In this document: positions 1 to 8,839 of the stretch, one piece after another | Numbering within the stretch: position 1 is the stretch's first letter | Layout of the letters: every line of letters begins with the position of its first letter | Assembly (NCBI GenBank): GCA_903916385.1 | Contig: CAIWWH010000042.1 | Location: 1-32,351 of the forward strand | From: an uncultured Actinomycetes bacterium | GTDB lineage: Bacteria > Actinomycetota > Actinomycetes > Nanopelagicales > Nanopelagicaceae | DNA length: 32,351 nt | Direction of reading: 5' to 3' | Translations under genes and position numbers: made by a program | The notes under the pieces: model-generated | Told to the model about the DNA's origin: nothing | The model's database searches: none | The model's input: only the letters and a program-made list of their open reading frames with translations

Positions 1-1
1 A

Positions 2-331
2 GCAAAAGAGCTCCAAGCACCTTATGAATTGGTGAAGGAAGTTGCCCAGACTGGGAAACTCCCCGTCGTTCTCTTCACTGCAGGCGGAATTGCCACACCC
101 GCGGATGCCGCCATGATGATGCAACTCGGCGCCGATGGAGTATTTGTCGGTTCGGGAATCTTCAAATCAGGAAATCCCGCAGCCCGCGCTAGTGCATGTG
201 TAAAGGCAGTTACTTATTACACAGATCCCAAGGTTGTCGCCGACGTCTCACGAGGACTGGGCGAAGCTATGGTCGGCATCAACGTTGCTGATATTCCAGT
301 TCCACACCGCTTGGCCGAGCGCGGCTGGTAA
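2..331 (+). CDS. pdxS: Pyridoxal 5'-phosphate synthase lyase subunit PdxS (C-terminal part, truncated by window start)
   Basis: Frame open from base 2; [16 protein letters not shown]...[46 protein letters not shown] is the typical PdxS C-terminal half; followed by pdxT. Confidence 0.97.
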   Translation, partial: AKELQAPYELVKEVAQTGKLPVVLFTAGGIATPADAAMMMQLGADGVFVGSGIFKSGNPAARASACVKAVTYYTDPKVVADVSRGLGEAMVGINVADIPVPHRLAERGW

Positions 332-346
332 GCCCGCACCTTTGAG

Positions 347-946
347 ATGTTGGTAGGTGTTCTGGCGCTGCAGGGCGACTTCAGGGAGCATATTGCTGCC
401 CTCGCTGAATGCGGCGTCGAGGCGATCCCCGTTAAGCACCTCAGTGAGATCAATGCGATTGACGCTTTAATCCTCCCGGGCGGGGAGTCGACAACTATCG
501 CCAAACTTGCTCGCACATTCGGACTCTTCGACCGAATCGCGGAGCGAATCCATGCGGGACTTCCAACTTACGGTTCGTGCGCGGGGATGATTCTGCTAGC
601 AGACCGAATCGAAGGAGCAGCCGTTGGGCAGGAGTCCTTTGGAGGAATCGACATTACTGTGCGGCGCAACGCATTTGGGCGCCAGGTGGACTCCTTCGAG
701 GCCGACCTAAATATGGAGGGGATTACTGCGCCCGCGATTCGCGCTGTTTTCATCCGGGCGCCCTGGGTGGAGCAGGTCGGGGTTGGTGTCGAAGTTTTGG
801 CTTCTGTCGAATTTAATGGAGAATTGCACCCTGTTGCGGTTCGGCAAGGAAATTTACTGGCTACCTCGTTCCACCCGGAGATAACGGGGGATAACAGGGT
901 CCACCGCTACTTTATAGAGAGTATTTGCAAGGTCGCAATTTCGTAA
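347..946 (+). CDS. pdxT: Pyridoxal 5'-phosphate synthase glutaminase subunit PdxT
   Basis: VGVLALQGDFREHIAAL, LPGGESTTIAKL, YGSCAGMILLA (nucleophile Cys), TSFHPEIT motifs; adjacent to pdxS. Confidence 0.97.
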   Translation: MLVGVLALQGDFREHIAALAECGVEAIPVKHLSEINAIDALILPGGESTTIAKLARTFGLFDRIAERIHAGLPTYGSCAGMILLADRIEGAAVGQESFGGIDITVRRNAFGRQVDSFEADLNMEGITAPAIRAVFIRAPWVEQVGVGVEVLASVEFNGELHPVAVRQGNLLATSFHPEITGDNRVHRYFIESICKVAIS

Positions 947-1006
947 GACGGTCATGCGCAACAACGCGCGAGACCACGAAGAGTTAGAAAAAGGTTGGTG
1001 AGTTAA

Positions 1007-1762
1007 ATGTCAGGCCATTCCAAATGGGCAACGACAAAACATAAGAAGGCGGTTATTGACTCTCGCCGTGCCAAGAATTTCGCAAAGTTAATTAAGGCCA
1101 TTGAGATTGCGGCTCGTAACGGTGGTCCAGATGTGGATGGCAACCCAACCCTCTTCGATGCGATTGCAAAGGCTAAGAAGAATTCTATGCCTGCCGACAA
1201 CATCGAGCGCGCGGTTAAGCGCGGTGGTGGATTGGAATCTGGTGGCGCCGACTGGCAGACGATTATGTATGAGGGCTACGGTCCTGGTGGAGTCGCCTTG
1301 ATGATCGAGTGCCTAACCGATAGCCGCAATCGCGCCGCTTCTGAAGTTCGCGTCGCCGTTACTCGCAACGGTGGATCGATGGGCGATCCTGGCTCGGTTG
1401 CCTATATGTTCAATCGCAAAGGCGTAGTTCTTGTTAACAAGGTTGCCGGCCTGACTGAAGATAGAATTTTGGAAGTGGTTTTAGATGCCGGCTGTGAAGA
1501 GGTCAACGACCTAGGCGAATCCTTCGAAATTGTCTCCGAACCAAGCGATCTTGTTGCTGTGCGTACCGCACTGCAAGGAGCTGGCATCGATTATGAATCG
1601 GCAGATACTTCGTTCCTGCCATCGCTTTCAGTTCCGCTCGATGCTGAAACTGCAACAAAGGTCTTTCACCTGATAGATGCAATCGAAGAGCTAGACGATG
1701 TGCAAAACGTCTACGGGAACTTTGATGTGTCTGACGAGGTAATGGCGAGCCTCGACCAATAG
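1007..1762 (+). CDS. yebC: YebC/PmpR family protein (TACO1-like)
   Basis: [41 protein letters not shown]-terminus is diagnostic; SD-like AAAGGTTGGTGAG upstream. Confidence 0.96.
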   Translation: MSGHSKWATTKHKKAVIDSRRAKNFAKLIKAIEIAARNGGPDVDGNPTLFDAIAKAKKNSMPADNIERAVKRGGGLESGGADWQTIMYEGYGPGGVALMIECLTDSRNRAASEVRVAVTRNGGSMGDPGSVAYMFNRKGVVLVNKVAGLTEDRILEVVLDAGCEEVNDLGESFEIVSEPSDLVAVRTALQGAGIDYESADTSFLPSLSVPLDAETATKVFHLIDAIEELDDVQNVYGNFDVSDEVMASLDQ

Positions 1763-1765
1763 GCT
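1760..1765 (+). promoter_or_regulatory. Candidate -10 (TAGGCT) for leaderless ruvC; TAG is the yebC stop
   Basis: TAGGCT-N7-ATG(1773); no SD upstream of ruvC. Confidence 0.45.
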
Positions 1766-1772
1766 TACCAGC

Positions 1773-2324
1773 ATGAGAGTGCTGGGAATTGATCCGGGAT
1801 TAACCCGCTGTGGTCTTGGGGTCGTCGACGGCAAAGGTTCCCAGATATTGACGATGATTGAAGTCGGAATCATCCGCACGACTGTGGATGCTCCTCTTGA
1901 GATCCGCCTGCTCGAATTAGAAGCTCAGATTCTGCAATGGATCGAGAGGGTAAATCCAGATGTGATTGCCGTCGAGCGCGTCTTCTCGCAACTCAATGTC
2001 CGAACCGCGATGGCCACCGGACAAGCCGCTGGTGTTGCTCTGCTCTTAGCTGCGAAAGCTGGTATTCCGGTTGCAATGCATACTCCATCGGAGGTCAAGG
2101 CAGCAGTCACAGGTTCGGGCCGCGCTGATAAGAAGCAGGTCGCGATGATGGTGCAGAAGTTACTGCGGCTTGATTCGATCCCGAAGCCCGTTGACACTAC
2201 TGATGCGCTAGCTCTCGCGATATGTCATCACTGGCGTGGAGTGGGCGAGAACAAAATGCAACTCGCCCTCTCACAGGAAAAGGTACGCCTCTCGTCGCGG
2301 ACACTAAAGGCGGCCTCTAGTTGA
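1773..2324 (+). CDS. ruvC: Crossover junction endodeoxyribonuclease RuvC
   Basis: MRVLGIDPGLTRCGLGVVDG, AVERVFSQLNVRTAMATGQAAGVALL, DTTDALALAICH; start of ruvCAB. Confidence 0.97.
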   Translation: MRVLGIDPGLTRCGLGVVDGKGSQILTMIEVGIIRTTVDAPLEIRLLELEAQILQWIERVNPDVIAVERVFSQLNVRTAMATGQAAGVALLLAAKAGIPVAMHTPSEVKAAVTGSGRADKKQVAMMVQKLLRLDSIPKPVDTTDALALAICHHWRGVGENKMQLALSQEKVRLSSRTLKAASS

Positions 2325-2911
2325 TCTCATCACTCACGGGGAGCATTAAGTCGATCCGCCTAGGTACCGTGGTAATCGAAGTTGGTGGCGTTGGACTCTT
2401 GGTTAATGTTCCAGGACGCGTCGCCGCGGGTTTTACGGTTGGAACAACTATCTCGCTGCACACCGTCTTGGTAGTGCGTGAAGATGCGCTAACCCTCTAT
2501 GGCTTTGAAACGCACGTTGCTCGTGAACTCTTTGAACTCTTGCAGACCGTTACGGGAATAGGCCCGAAGGTAGCGCAATCGGCGCTCAATATTTATGAAC
2601 CCGCTGAGTTAGTCAGCGCCATCAAAAACGGTCAACCAGATATTCTGGAGCGCATCCCTGGACTGGGAAAGAAAGGTGCCCAACGCCTTGTGTTGGAGTT
2701 GCGCGAGAAGGTGGATGGCTTCGAGCAGGCAGAAGCAGCTTTGAGCGGCAGTTGGCGCGACCAATTGACGAGCGCGCTCACTGGTTTGGGTTTCTCTGCA
2801 CGAGATGCACAGGAGCGTATTGATCAATTGACTTCTCAATTTAAAGATGTATCGCACGAACCTATTGCAGAACTCTTGCGCGCCGCTCTCTCTGGAGGCG
2901 TGCAACGATGA
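2321..2911 (+). CDS. ruvA: Holliday junction branch migration protein RuvA (TTG start)
   Basis: Helix-hairpin-helix [12 protein letters not shown] and [23 protein letters not shown] overlap with the ruvC stop. Confidence 0.96.
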   Translation: MISSLTGSIKSIRLGTVVIEVGGVGLLVNVPGRVAAGFTVGTTISLHTVLVVREDALTLYGFETHVARELFELLQTVTGIGPKVAQSALNIYEPAELVSAIKNGQPDILERIPGLGKKGAQRLVLELREKVDGFEQAEAALSGSWRDQLTSALTGLGFSARDAQERIDQLTSQFKDVSHEPIAELLRAALSGGVQR

Positions 2912-3945
2912 GCAATTCCATCGTGAGTGAGTTTTCTGACGACTCCGAACGCGGTCAAGAGTTAGCGCTGCGCCCCAAGAATCTTGGCGAATTTGTTGGA
3001 CAGCAACGCGTTGCAAGTCAGATCGATCTCCTTCTAACCGCGGCCCGCTCTCGCAAGGCTCCGGCAGATCACATTCTCTTATCTGGTCCGCCCGGATTGG
3101 GTAAGACCACACTCGCCATGATCATCGCGACAGAGATGAGCTCTCCCATTCGAATTACGAGTGGACCCGCCATCCAACATGCCGGTGATCTTGCGGCGAT
3201 TCTCTCTTCACTTGTTGAAGGGGAGATCCTCTTCCTGGATGAGATTCACCGCATGTCACGCCCTGCGGAAGAACTCCTTTACATGGCAATGGAAGATTTC
3301 CGTGTCGATGTTGTTGTGGGTAAGGGTGCGGGTGCTACAGCCATTCCACTTTCCTTGCCGCACTTCACTCTGATTGGTGCAACAACCCGTGCTGGATTGC
3401 TTCCAAGTCCACTGCGCGATCGATTCGGGTTTACGGCACAACTTGATTTCTACGCCGATGAGGAGCTTTCGACCATCGTCCGCCGCAGCGCTGAACTTCT
3501 GCAGGTTCCCATTGATGAAGAGGCGATTGTCGAGATTGGTTCTCGTTCTCGCGGAACGCCTCGTGTGACCAACCGACTGCTTAGGCGTGTGCGTGACTAC
3601 GCCGAGGTACATGGAACAGGCAGCATCGACATCGATGCGGCACGAGCTGCGCTCACGATGTATGAAGTTGACCTGATCGGCCTCGATCGCCTGGACAGGA
3701 CTCTGCTCGAGATCTTGATTAAGAAATTTAATGGCGGACCTGTCGGCCTCACCACCCTTGCCATGTCCATGGGGGAGGAGGCTGAGACCTTGGAGAGTCT
3801 CGCTGAGCCCTTCCTTCTGCGTAAAGGTCTCCTGGCTCGAACTCCGCGTGGCCGAATGGCGACCGGAGCCGGATGGAACCACCTGGGCCTCACACCTCCT
3901 CAATCGGAGTTGAGCATTTTCGACATGCCCCCACTTGATGCCTAG
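2908..3945 (+). CDS. ruvB: Holliday junction branch migration DNA helicase RuvB
   Basis: [15 protein letters not shown], Walker [12 protein letters not shown], Walker [27 protein letters not shown]. Confidence 0.98.
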   Translation: MSNSIVSEFSDDSERGQELALRPKNLGEFVGQQRVASQIDLLLTAARSRKAPADHILLSGPPGLGKTTLAMIIATEMSSPIRITSGPAIQHAGDLAAILSSLVEGEILFLDEIHRMSRPAEELLYMAMEDFRVDVVVGKGAGATAIPLSLPHFTLIGATTRAGLLPSPLRDRFGFTAQLDFYADEELSTIVRRSAELLQVPIDEEAIVEIGSRSRGTPRVTNRLLRRVRDYAEVHGTGSIDIDAARAALTMYEVDLIGLDRLDRTLLEILIKKFNGGPVGLTTLAMSMGEEAETLESLAEPFLLRKGLLARTPRGRMATGAGWNHLGLTPPQSELSIFDMPPLDA

Positions 3946-3948
3946 ACT
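3943..3948 (+). promoter_or_regulatory. Candidate -10 (TAGACT) for leaderless secD; TAG is the ruvB stop
   Basis: TAGACT-N8-ATG(3957); no SD upstream of secD. Confidence 0.45.
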
Positions 3949-3956
3949 TACGCCTT

Positions 3957-5552
3957 ATGTCTGCCAACATCTCTAAATCCATTAAGTCCCAGGCGAAGCC
4001 CGGACGGACCATCGCGATTCTCGCGCTCATCTTGATTGCCTTCTCCACTCTGGCCTTCATCCAGAATGACAAGGTGAAGTTGGGCCTCGATCTTCGCGGG
4101 GGAACCAGCGTCACTCTCCAGCCACGAGTTGCCAAGGGCGGCTCTGTCTCGTCGGCGGCGATCGCCCAGGCGGTTGCGATTATTCGGCAGCGCGTGAACT
4201 CTCTCGGCGTAGCAGAAAGCCAGGTAACGGCGCAGGGAACCGGAAATAACCAGCAGATCGTCATCTCCGTTCCCGGAGATACCGGAACAAGAATTGTTGA
4301 CCTCGTTGGACAGACCGCTGAGCTCCGCTTCCGTCAGGTCTACGCAGTTGGTGCTGGCAGCGCCAAGACGACAGCAACTTCGACGACTTCCACCTCAACA
4401 GTCGTCGTGCCGAAGCCAGGGACTAAGGCGACTCCAACTCCGACACCCACTAAGGCAGCTGTATTGACACCAACATTTCCAACTGGTGTAACCGCCGCTC
4501 TCAATGATCAATTTGGAGCGCTCGACTGCACCAAGGCGAAGAACCGTCAAGGTGGAAATGTTGATGATGCGAACGCACCTCTGGTTGCTTGTAATCGCGA
4601 TGGAACAGGTAAGTACATTCTGGGCCCAGCGGAAGTTGTCGGTACTGATGTAGCAACAGCTAGCGCCAGTTTGGATCAACAGGGTGGAAATGGCTGGATG
4701 GTTCTCCTCAACTTCAACGGTTCAGGAACCTCAAAGTTTGGCAAGGTGACCAGTCGAGTTACCAAACTCGCCTCGCCACAGAATCAGTTAGCGGTTGTAC
4801 TCGATGGTTTGGTCTACACCTCACCGCAGATCAATCAGGCGATCACCGGCGGAAATGCCCAGATCACTGGAAACTTCACGCAGACACAGGCCTCTGATCT
4901 CGCCAACGTTCTGAAGTATGGCGCTCTTCCACTCGCGTTCGATCGTGGCGATGTGCAGCAAGTATCTCCAACTTTGGGTTCCAACCAACTGCATGATGGA
5001 CTCCTAGCCGGCTTGATCGGTCTGATCCTCGTGATCCTCTACTCCATCTTCTATTACCGCGGCTTGGGCGTGGTCAGCGTTGGCTCGCTCACCGTCGCAG
5101 GTGGAATCACTTACCTACTCTTCATCCTCCTTGGTAAGTGGATCGGCTTCTCGCTTTCACTTGCAGGTATCGCCGGTGCGATCGTTTCGATCGGTATTAC
5201 CGCAGACTCATTCATCGTCTACTTCGAACGCCTCCGCGACGAAGTGCGCGATGGGCGCTCTTTGCGAACCGCTGTAGACACGGGTTGGACACGCGCTAAG
5301 CGCACCATCATAGTTGCCGACTCTGTTTCTCTCATTGCATCTGCATTGCTCTACTTCTTTGCAGTCGGTGATGTCCGAGGGTTCGCGTTCACCTTGGGTC
5401 TCACAACTTTCGTGGACCTCTTCGTGGTCTTCTTCTTCACTAAGCCGCTGGTTTCGCTTTTATCGCGTCTACATTTCTACTCGAGTGGTCATCGTTTATC
5501 TGGCTTCTCCACCAAGAGCTTGGGTGTTGTAACAGGAAAGGATGTCGCTTAA
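3957..5552 (+). CDS. secD: Protein translocase subunit SecD
   Basis: KLGLDLRGGTSVTLQP, QAITGGNAQITG, ALPLAFDRGDVQQVSPTLG, multiple TM helices; Thr/Pro-rich insertion in the extracytoplasmic domain. Confidence 0.96.
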   Translation: MSANISKSIKSQAKPGRTIAILALILIAFSTLAFIQNDKVKLGLDLRGGTSVTLQPRVAKGGSVSSAAIAQAVAIIRQRVNSLGVAESQVTAQGTGNNQQIVISVPGDTGTRIVDLVGQTAELRFRQVYAVGAGSAKTTATSTTSTSTVVVPKPGTKATPTPTPTKAAVLTPTFPTGVTAALNDQFGALDCTKAKNRQGGNVDDANAPLVACNRDGTGKYILGPAEVVGTDVATASASLDQQGGNGWMVLLNFNGSGTSKFGKVTSRVTKLASPQNQLAVVLDGLVYTSPQINQAITGGNAQITGNFTQTQASDLANVLKYGALPLAFDRGDVQQVSPTLGSNQLHDGLLAGLIGLILVILYSIFYYRGLGVVSVGSLTVAGGITYLLFILLGKWIGFSLSLAGIAGAIVSIGITADSFIVYFERLRDEVRDGRSLRTAVDTGWTRAKRTIIVADSVSLIASALLYFFAVGDVRGFAFTLGLTTFVDLFVVFFFTKPLVSLLSRLHFYSSGHRLSGFSTKSLGVVTGKDVA

Positions 5553-6644
5553 ATGTCACGCTTATCTGGAATGGGTGGACGCCTCTATCGTGGCGACAAA
5601 TCTTTTAACATCATCGGCAATCGCCGCCGCTTCTATGCCCTTTCGGGAATAGTAATTATCGTTGCAGCAATCTCACTCAGTGTGCAGGGGCTTCATCTCG
5701 GTATCGAGTTCAAGGGTGGATCACAATTTACCTTCACTGCTGCAAATGCAACTGTGGCTCAAGGACAGAAGGCAGTAACTGATAGCGGAGTTACCTCCGA
5801 AACAATCGTGCAGAAGATTGGATCCAATAAGATCCAGATCACGACAAAATCTCTGACAAATGCAGAGAATGACGCCGTTGAGAATGCCATCGTTAAGGAT
5901 TTCCATATCACCATTGGCAATATCAACGTATTGAGCATTGGCCCTTCATGGGGTAAGGACATCACCCACAAGGCAATTCAGGCTCTCGTCGGCTTCCTGC
6001 TTGTGGTCATGCTCTATCTGGCTCTCGCATTTGAACCGAAGATGGCGCAAGCTGCGATTATTGCTGTGTTGCACGATGTCTTTATCACCGTGGGCATTTA
6101 TGCGTTAGTAGGTTTCGATGTTACGCCGGCGACCGTCATTGGATTTCTGACGATCTTGGGTTACTCGCTCTACGACACTGTGGTGGTCTTCGACAAGGTT
6201 CGAGAGAACACTCGCTCAATCACCAGCACAGGCAAGTACACCTACTCCCAGGCGGCAAACCTTGCCGTTAATCAGACACTGGTCCGTTCCTTCAATACCT
6301 CGTTGATTGCTCTCCTTCCCGTTGCTTCGATTCTCTTCGTAGGTGCAGGACTGCTAGGGGCTGGAACGCTCAAAGACCTTTCATTGGCACTCTTTATCGG
6401 TCTTGCAACTGGAACCTACTCTTCTATCTTTATTGCTACTCCGATCCTGGCGACGTTGCGCGAGCGTGAGCCTGCAATGAAGGCGCTTGCAAAGCGCGTT
6501 GCTGCTCGTGGCGGTAGTGTTGAGGGTGCTCCTGTTGTGATTAAGGGAGATGCCGAGATTTCAAATATCGTTACCTCGACACACTCCAAAGAGAATCGCG
6601 AGCGCGGTCCTCGCAATCAACCAAAGCGCAGAAGCCGCAGATAA
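5553..6644 (+). CDS. secF: Protein translocase subunit SecF
   Basis: GIEFKGGSQFTF, FLTILGYSLYDTVVVFDKVRENTR, LVRSFNTSLIALLPV; directly follows secD; basic C-terminal tail. Confidence 0.96.
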   Translation: MSRLSGMGGRLYRGDKSFNIIGNRRRFYALSGIVIIVAAISLSVQGLHLGIEFKGGSQFTFTAANATVAQGQKAVTDSGVTSETIVQKIGSNKIQITTKSLTNAENDAVENAIVKDFHITIGNINVLSIGPSWGKDITHKAIQALVGFLLVVMLYLALAFEPKMAQAAIIAVLHDVFITVGIYALVGFDVTPATVIGFLTILGYSLYDTVVVFDKVRENTRSITSTGKYTYSQAANLAVNQTLVRSFNTSLIALLPVASILFVGAGLLGAGTLKDLSLALFIGLATGTYSSIFIATPILATLREREPAMKALAKRVAARGGSVEGAPVVIKGDAEISNIVTSTHSKENRERGPRNQPKRRSRR

Positions 6645-6669
6645 ATTTGGGTGAGGGGAGCGTGAAGCG

Positions 6670-8835
6670 ATGGATACGCTTTTAGCTCCGCTTGCTGGGC
6701 TGCTGGCGACAAATCTCGCGGAGTTTAAGGCTGCCGATTTAGATCGCGCCTATGAGATCGCAAAAAATGCGCACGAGGGTCAGACTCGCAAGTCCGGTGA
6801 GCCGTATATCACTCATCCACTTGCCGTTGCGGAAATCCTGGCGGAATTGGGTATGGATCAAGCGACAATTACCGCCGCGTTGCTCCATGACACAGTTGAG
6901 GATACGCCTTACAAACTAGATACTCTGCGCCACGATTTTGGGGATGAGGTTGCTCAACTCGTAGATGGGGTGACCAAACTCGACAAGCTCACATATGGTC
7001 CGACGGCTGAAGCAGAGACGCTGCGCAAGATGGTGGTCGCAATGTCCAAGGACATTCGAGTTCTGGTCATTAAATTGGCTGACCGCCTACACAATGCGCG
7101 AACTTGGCAATTTGTCTCCCCTGATAGCGCGGCACGAAAAGCCCGCGAGACGCTAGATATCTACGCCCCCCTTGCCCATCGACTTGGAATGAACGCCATA
7201 AAGTGGGAATTGGAAGACCTCTCTTTCAAAGTTTTGGAGCCCAAGAAGTACGAGGAGATTGAACGCCTTGTTTCAGAGCGGCAACCGCTGCGGGAGAAAT
7301 TCACCTCTGAGGTCACCGATCAGATCGAGAGAGATCTGGCCGTAGAAGGCATCGGGGCCACGATCAAGGGTCGCCAAAAACATCTGTACAGCGTCTTCCA
7401 GAAGATGATCGTGCGCGGGCGCGAGTTCAGCGAGATTTACGACCTAGTTGGAATCCGGGTTATCGTCGATGATGTCCGTGATTGCTATGCAGTTCTCGGA
7501 GCGATACACGCCCGCTGGAGCCCTATTCCTGGTCGCTTCAAGGATTACATTGCAATGCCCAAGTTCAACCTTTATCAGTCGCTCCATACAACCGTTATAG
7601 GTCCTAACGGCAAGGCAGTAGAGATTCAGATTCGCACCGCAGATATGCATGCGCGCGCCGAGTTCGGTATCGCTGCGCACTGGAAGTACAAGTCCAAGGG
7701 ACCAAAGGGTGTCGACAATGACCCTGGTGTCATCTGGCTGAAGCAATTGCATGAGTGGCAGCAAGAGAGCGAAGATGTCAGTGAATTTCTCGACACGCTG
7801 CGCTATGACCTGCGCACTCCTGAAGTCTTTGTCTTTACTCCCAAGGGGAGTGTGGTGGCGCTTCCTGCCGGCTCAACACCGGTTGACTTCGCATATGCAG
7901 TCCACACCGAAGTGGGCAATCGCTGCGTCGGCGCAAAGGTAAATGGGAAGCTGATCCCGCTGGAATCCCCGCTAGCAAACGGAGATGTCGTCGATATCGT
8001 TACGAATAAGAGTCCGAATGCGGCCCCTAGCCGTGACTGGCTTAACTTTGTTAAATCTCCCCGCGCCCGCTCGAAGATTAAAGCGTGGTTCTCCAAAGAG
8101 CGGCGCGAAGAGGCCATCGAGGCCGGGCAGGAGTCGATTGCGCGTCAGATGCGCAAAGCGGGTATGCCGTTGCAGAAGATCCTGGCCGGGCAAGCGATCC
8201 TTGAACTCGCTCACGAACTGCACTTTCCAGATATCGAAGCGCTCTACGCCTCGGTTGGAAATGGTCACGTCTCTGCTGCCTCGGTCATCGAAAAGTTGGC
8301 GCATCAACTCGGCAACGAGGAGGGTGAGCCGGAAGAGAGCATCGAGCACTTATTCCGCCGACCTGCCGCCGCCAAGCGAAACTCTTCTGGCGTTGATGTT
8401 GCGGGTGCTGGAGACTTGCTGGTGAAGTTGGCTCGCTGTTGTACACCGGTTCCTGGTGATGAGATCACGGGATTTGTAACAAAGGGGAGTGGCGTCAGCG
8501 TGCATCGCATTGACTGCATCAACGTTAATGATCTCAAGGAGCATCAGGGCGATCGAATCGTAGATGTTAAGTGGAATAACAGCGCTCGTGCGCTCTTTCT
8601 AGTGAATATCCAAGTAGAGGCACTTGATAGATCTGGCCTGCTCTCGGATATAACCCGGACCCTGGCTGATCAACATGTAAATATTCTCAATGCAGCTGTG
8701 AGCACGAGCAAGGATCGCGTTGCGCTGTCACGTTTCACATTCGAGATGGCAGATGCGCTCCATCTCGATACGGTCTTATCGGCGGTGCGCAGCGTTGCCG
8801 GTGTTTACGACGTTTATCGCGTGACCAACAACTAG
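6670..8835 (+). CDS. rel: RelA/SpoT homologue (Rel), bifunctional (p)ppGpp synthetase/hydrolase
   Basis: HD hydrolase motif LLHDTVEDT, RXKD-type motif GRFKDYIAMPK, EIQIRT, AEFGIAAHWKYK, TGS domain (FVFTPKGSVVALPAGSTPVDFAYAVHTEVGNRCVGAKVNG), C-terminal ACT domain. Confidence 0.97.
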   Translation: MDTLLAPLAGLLATNLAEFKAADLDRAYEIAKNAHEGQTRKSGEPYITHPLAVAEILAELGMDQATITAALLHDTVEDTPYKLDTLRHDFGDEVAQLVDGVTKLDKLTYGPTAEAETLRKMVVAMSKDIRVLVIKLADRLHNARTWQFVSPDSAARKARETLDIYAPLAHRLGMNAIKWELEDLSFKVLEPKKYEEIERLVSERQPLREKFTSEVTDQIERDLAVEGIGATIKGRQKHLYSVFQKMIVRGREFSEIYDLVGIRVIVDDVRDCYAVLGAIHARWSPIPGRFKDYIAMPKFNLYQSLHTTVIGPNGKAVEIQIRTADMHARAEFGIAAHWKYKSKGPKGVDNDPGVIWLKQLHEWQQESEDVSEFLDTLRYDLRTPEVFVFTPKGSVVALPAGSTPVDFAYAVHTEVGNRCVGAKVNGKLIPLESPLANGDVVDIVTNKSPNAAPSRDWLNFVKSPRARSKIKAWFSKERREEAIEAGQESIARQMRKAGMPLQKILAGQAILELAHELHFPDIEALYASVGNGHVSAASVIEKLAHQLGNEEGEPEESIEHLFRRPAAAKRNSSGVDVAGAGDLLVKLARCCTPVPGDEITGFVTKGSGVSVHRIDCINVNDLKEHQGDRIVDVKWNNSARALFLVNIQVEALDRSGLLSDITRTLADQHVNILNAAVSTSKDRVALSRFTFEMADALHLDTVLSAVRSVAGVYDVYRVTNN

Positions 8836-8839
8836 TGGG

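Noticed and set aside
2609-3112. 167 aa minus-strand ORF across the ruvA/ruvB junction
   Set aside because: Spans two real genes in antisense with no family resemblance.
3256-3903. 215 aa minus-strand ORF inside ruvB
   Set aside because: Antisense shadow of conserved ruvB codons; composition not protein-like.
7985-8425. 146 aa + strand ORF inside rel in another frame
   Set aside because: Arg/Ser-rich alternate-frame translation of the TGS/helical region of rel; no independent evidence.
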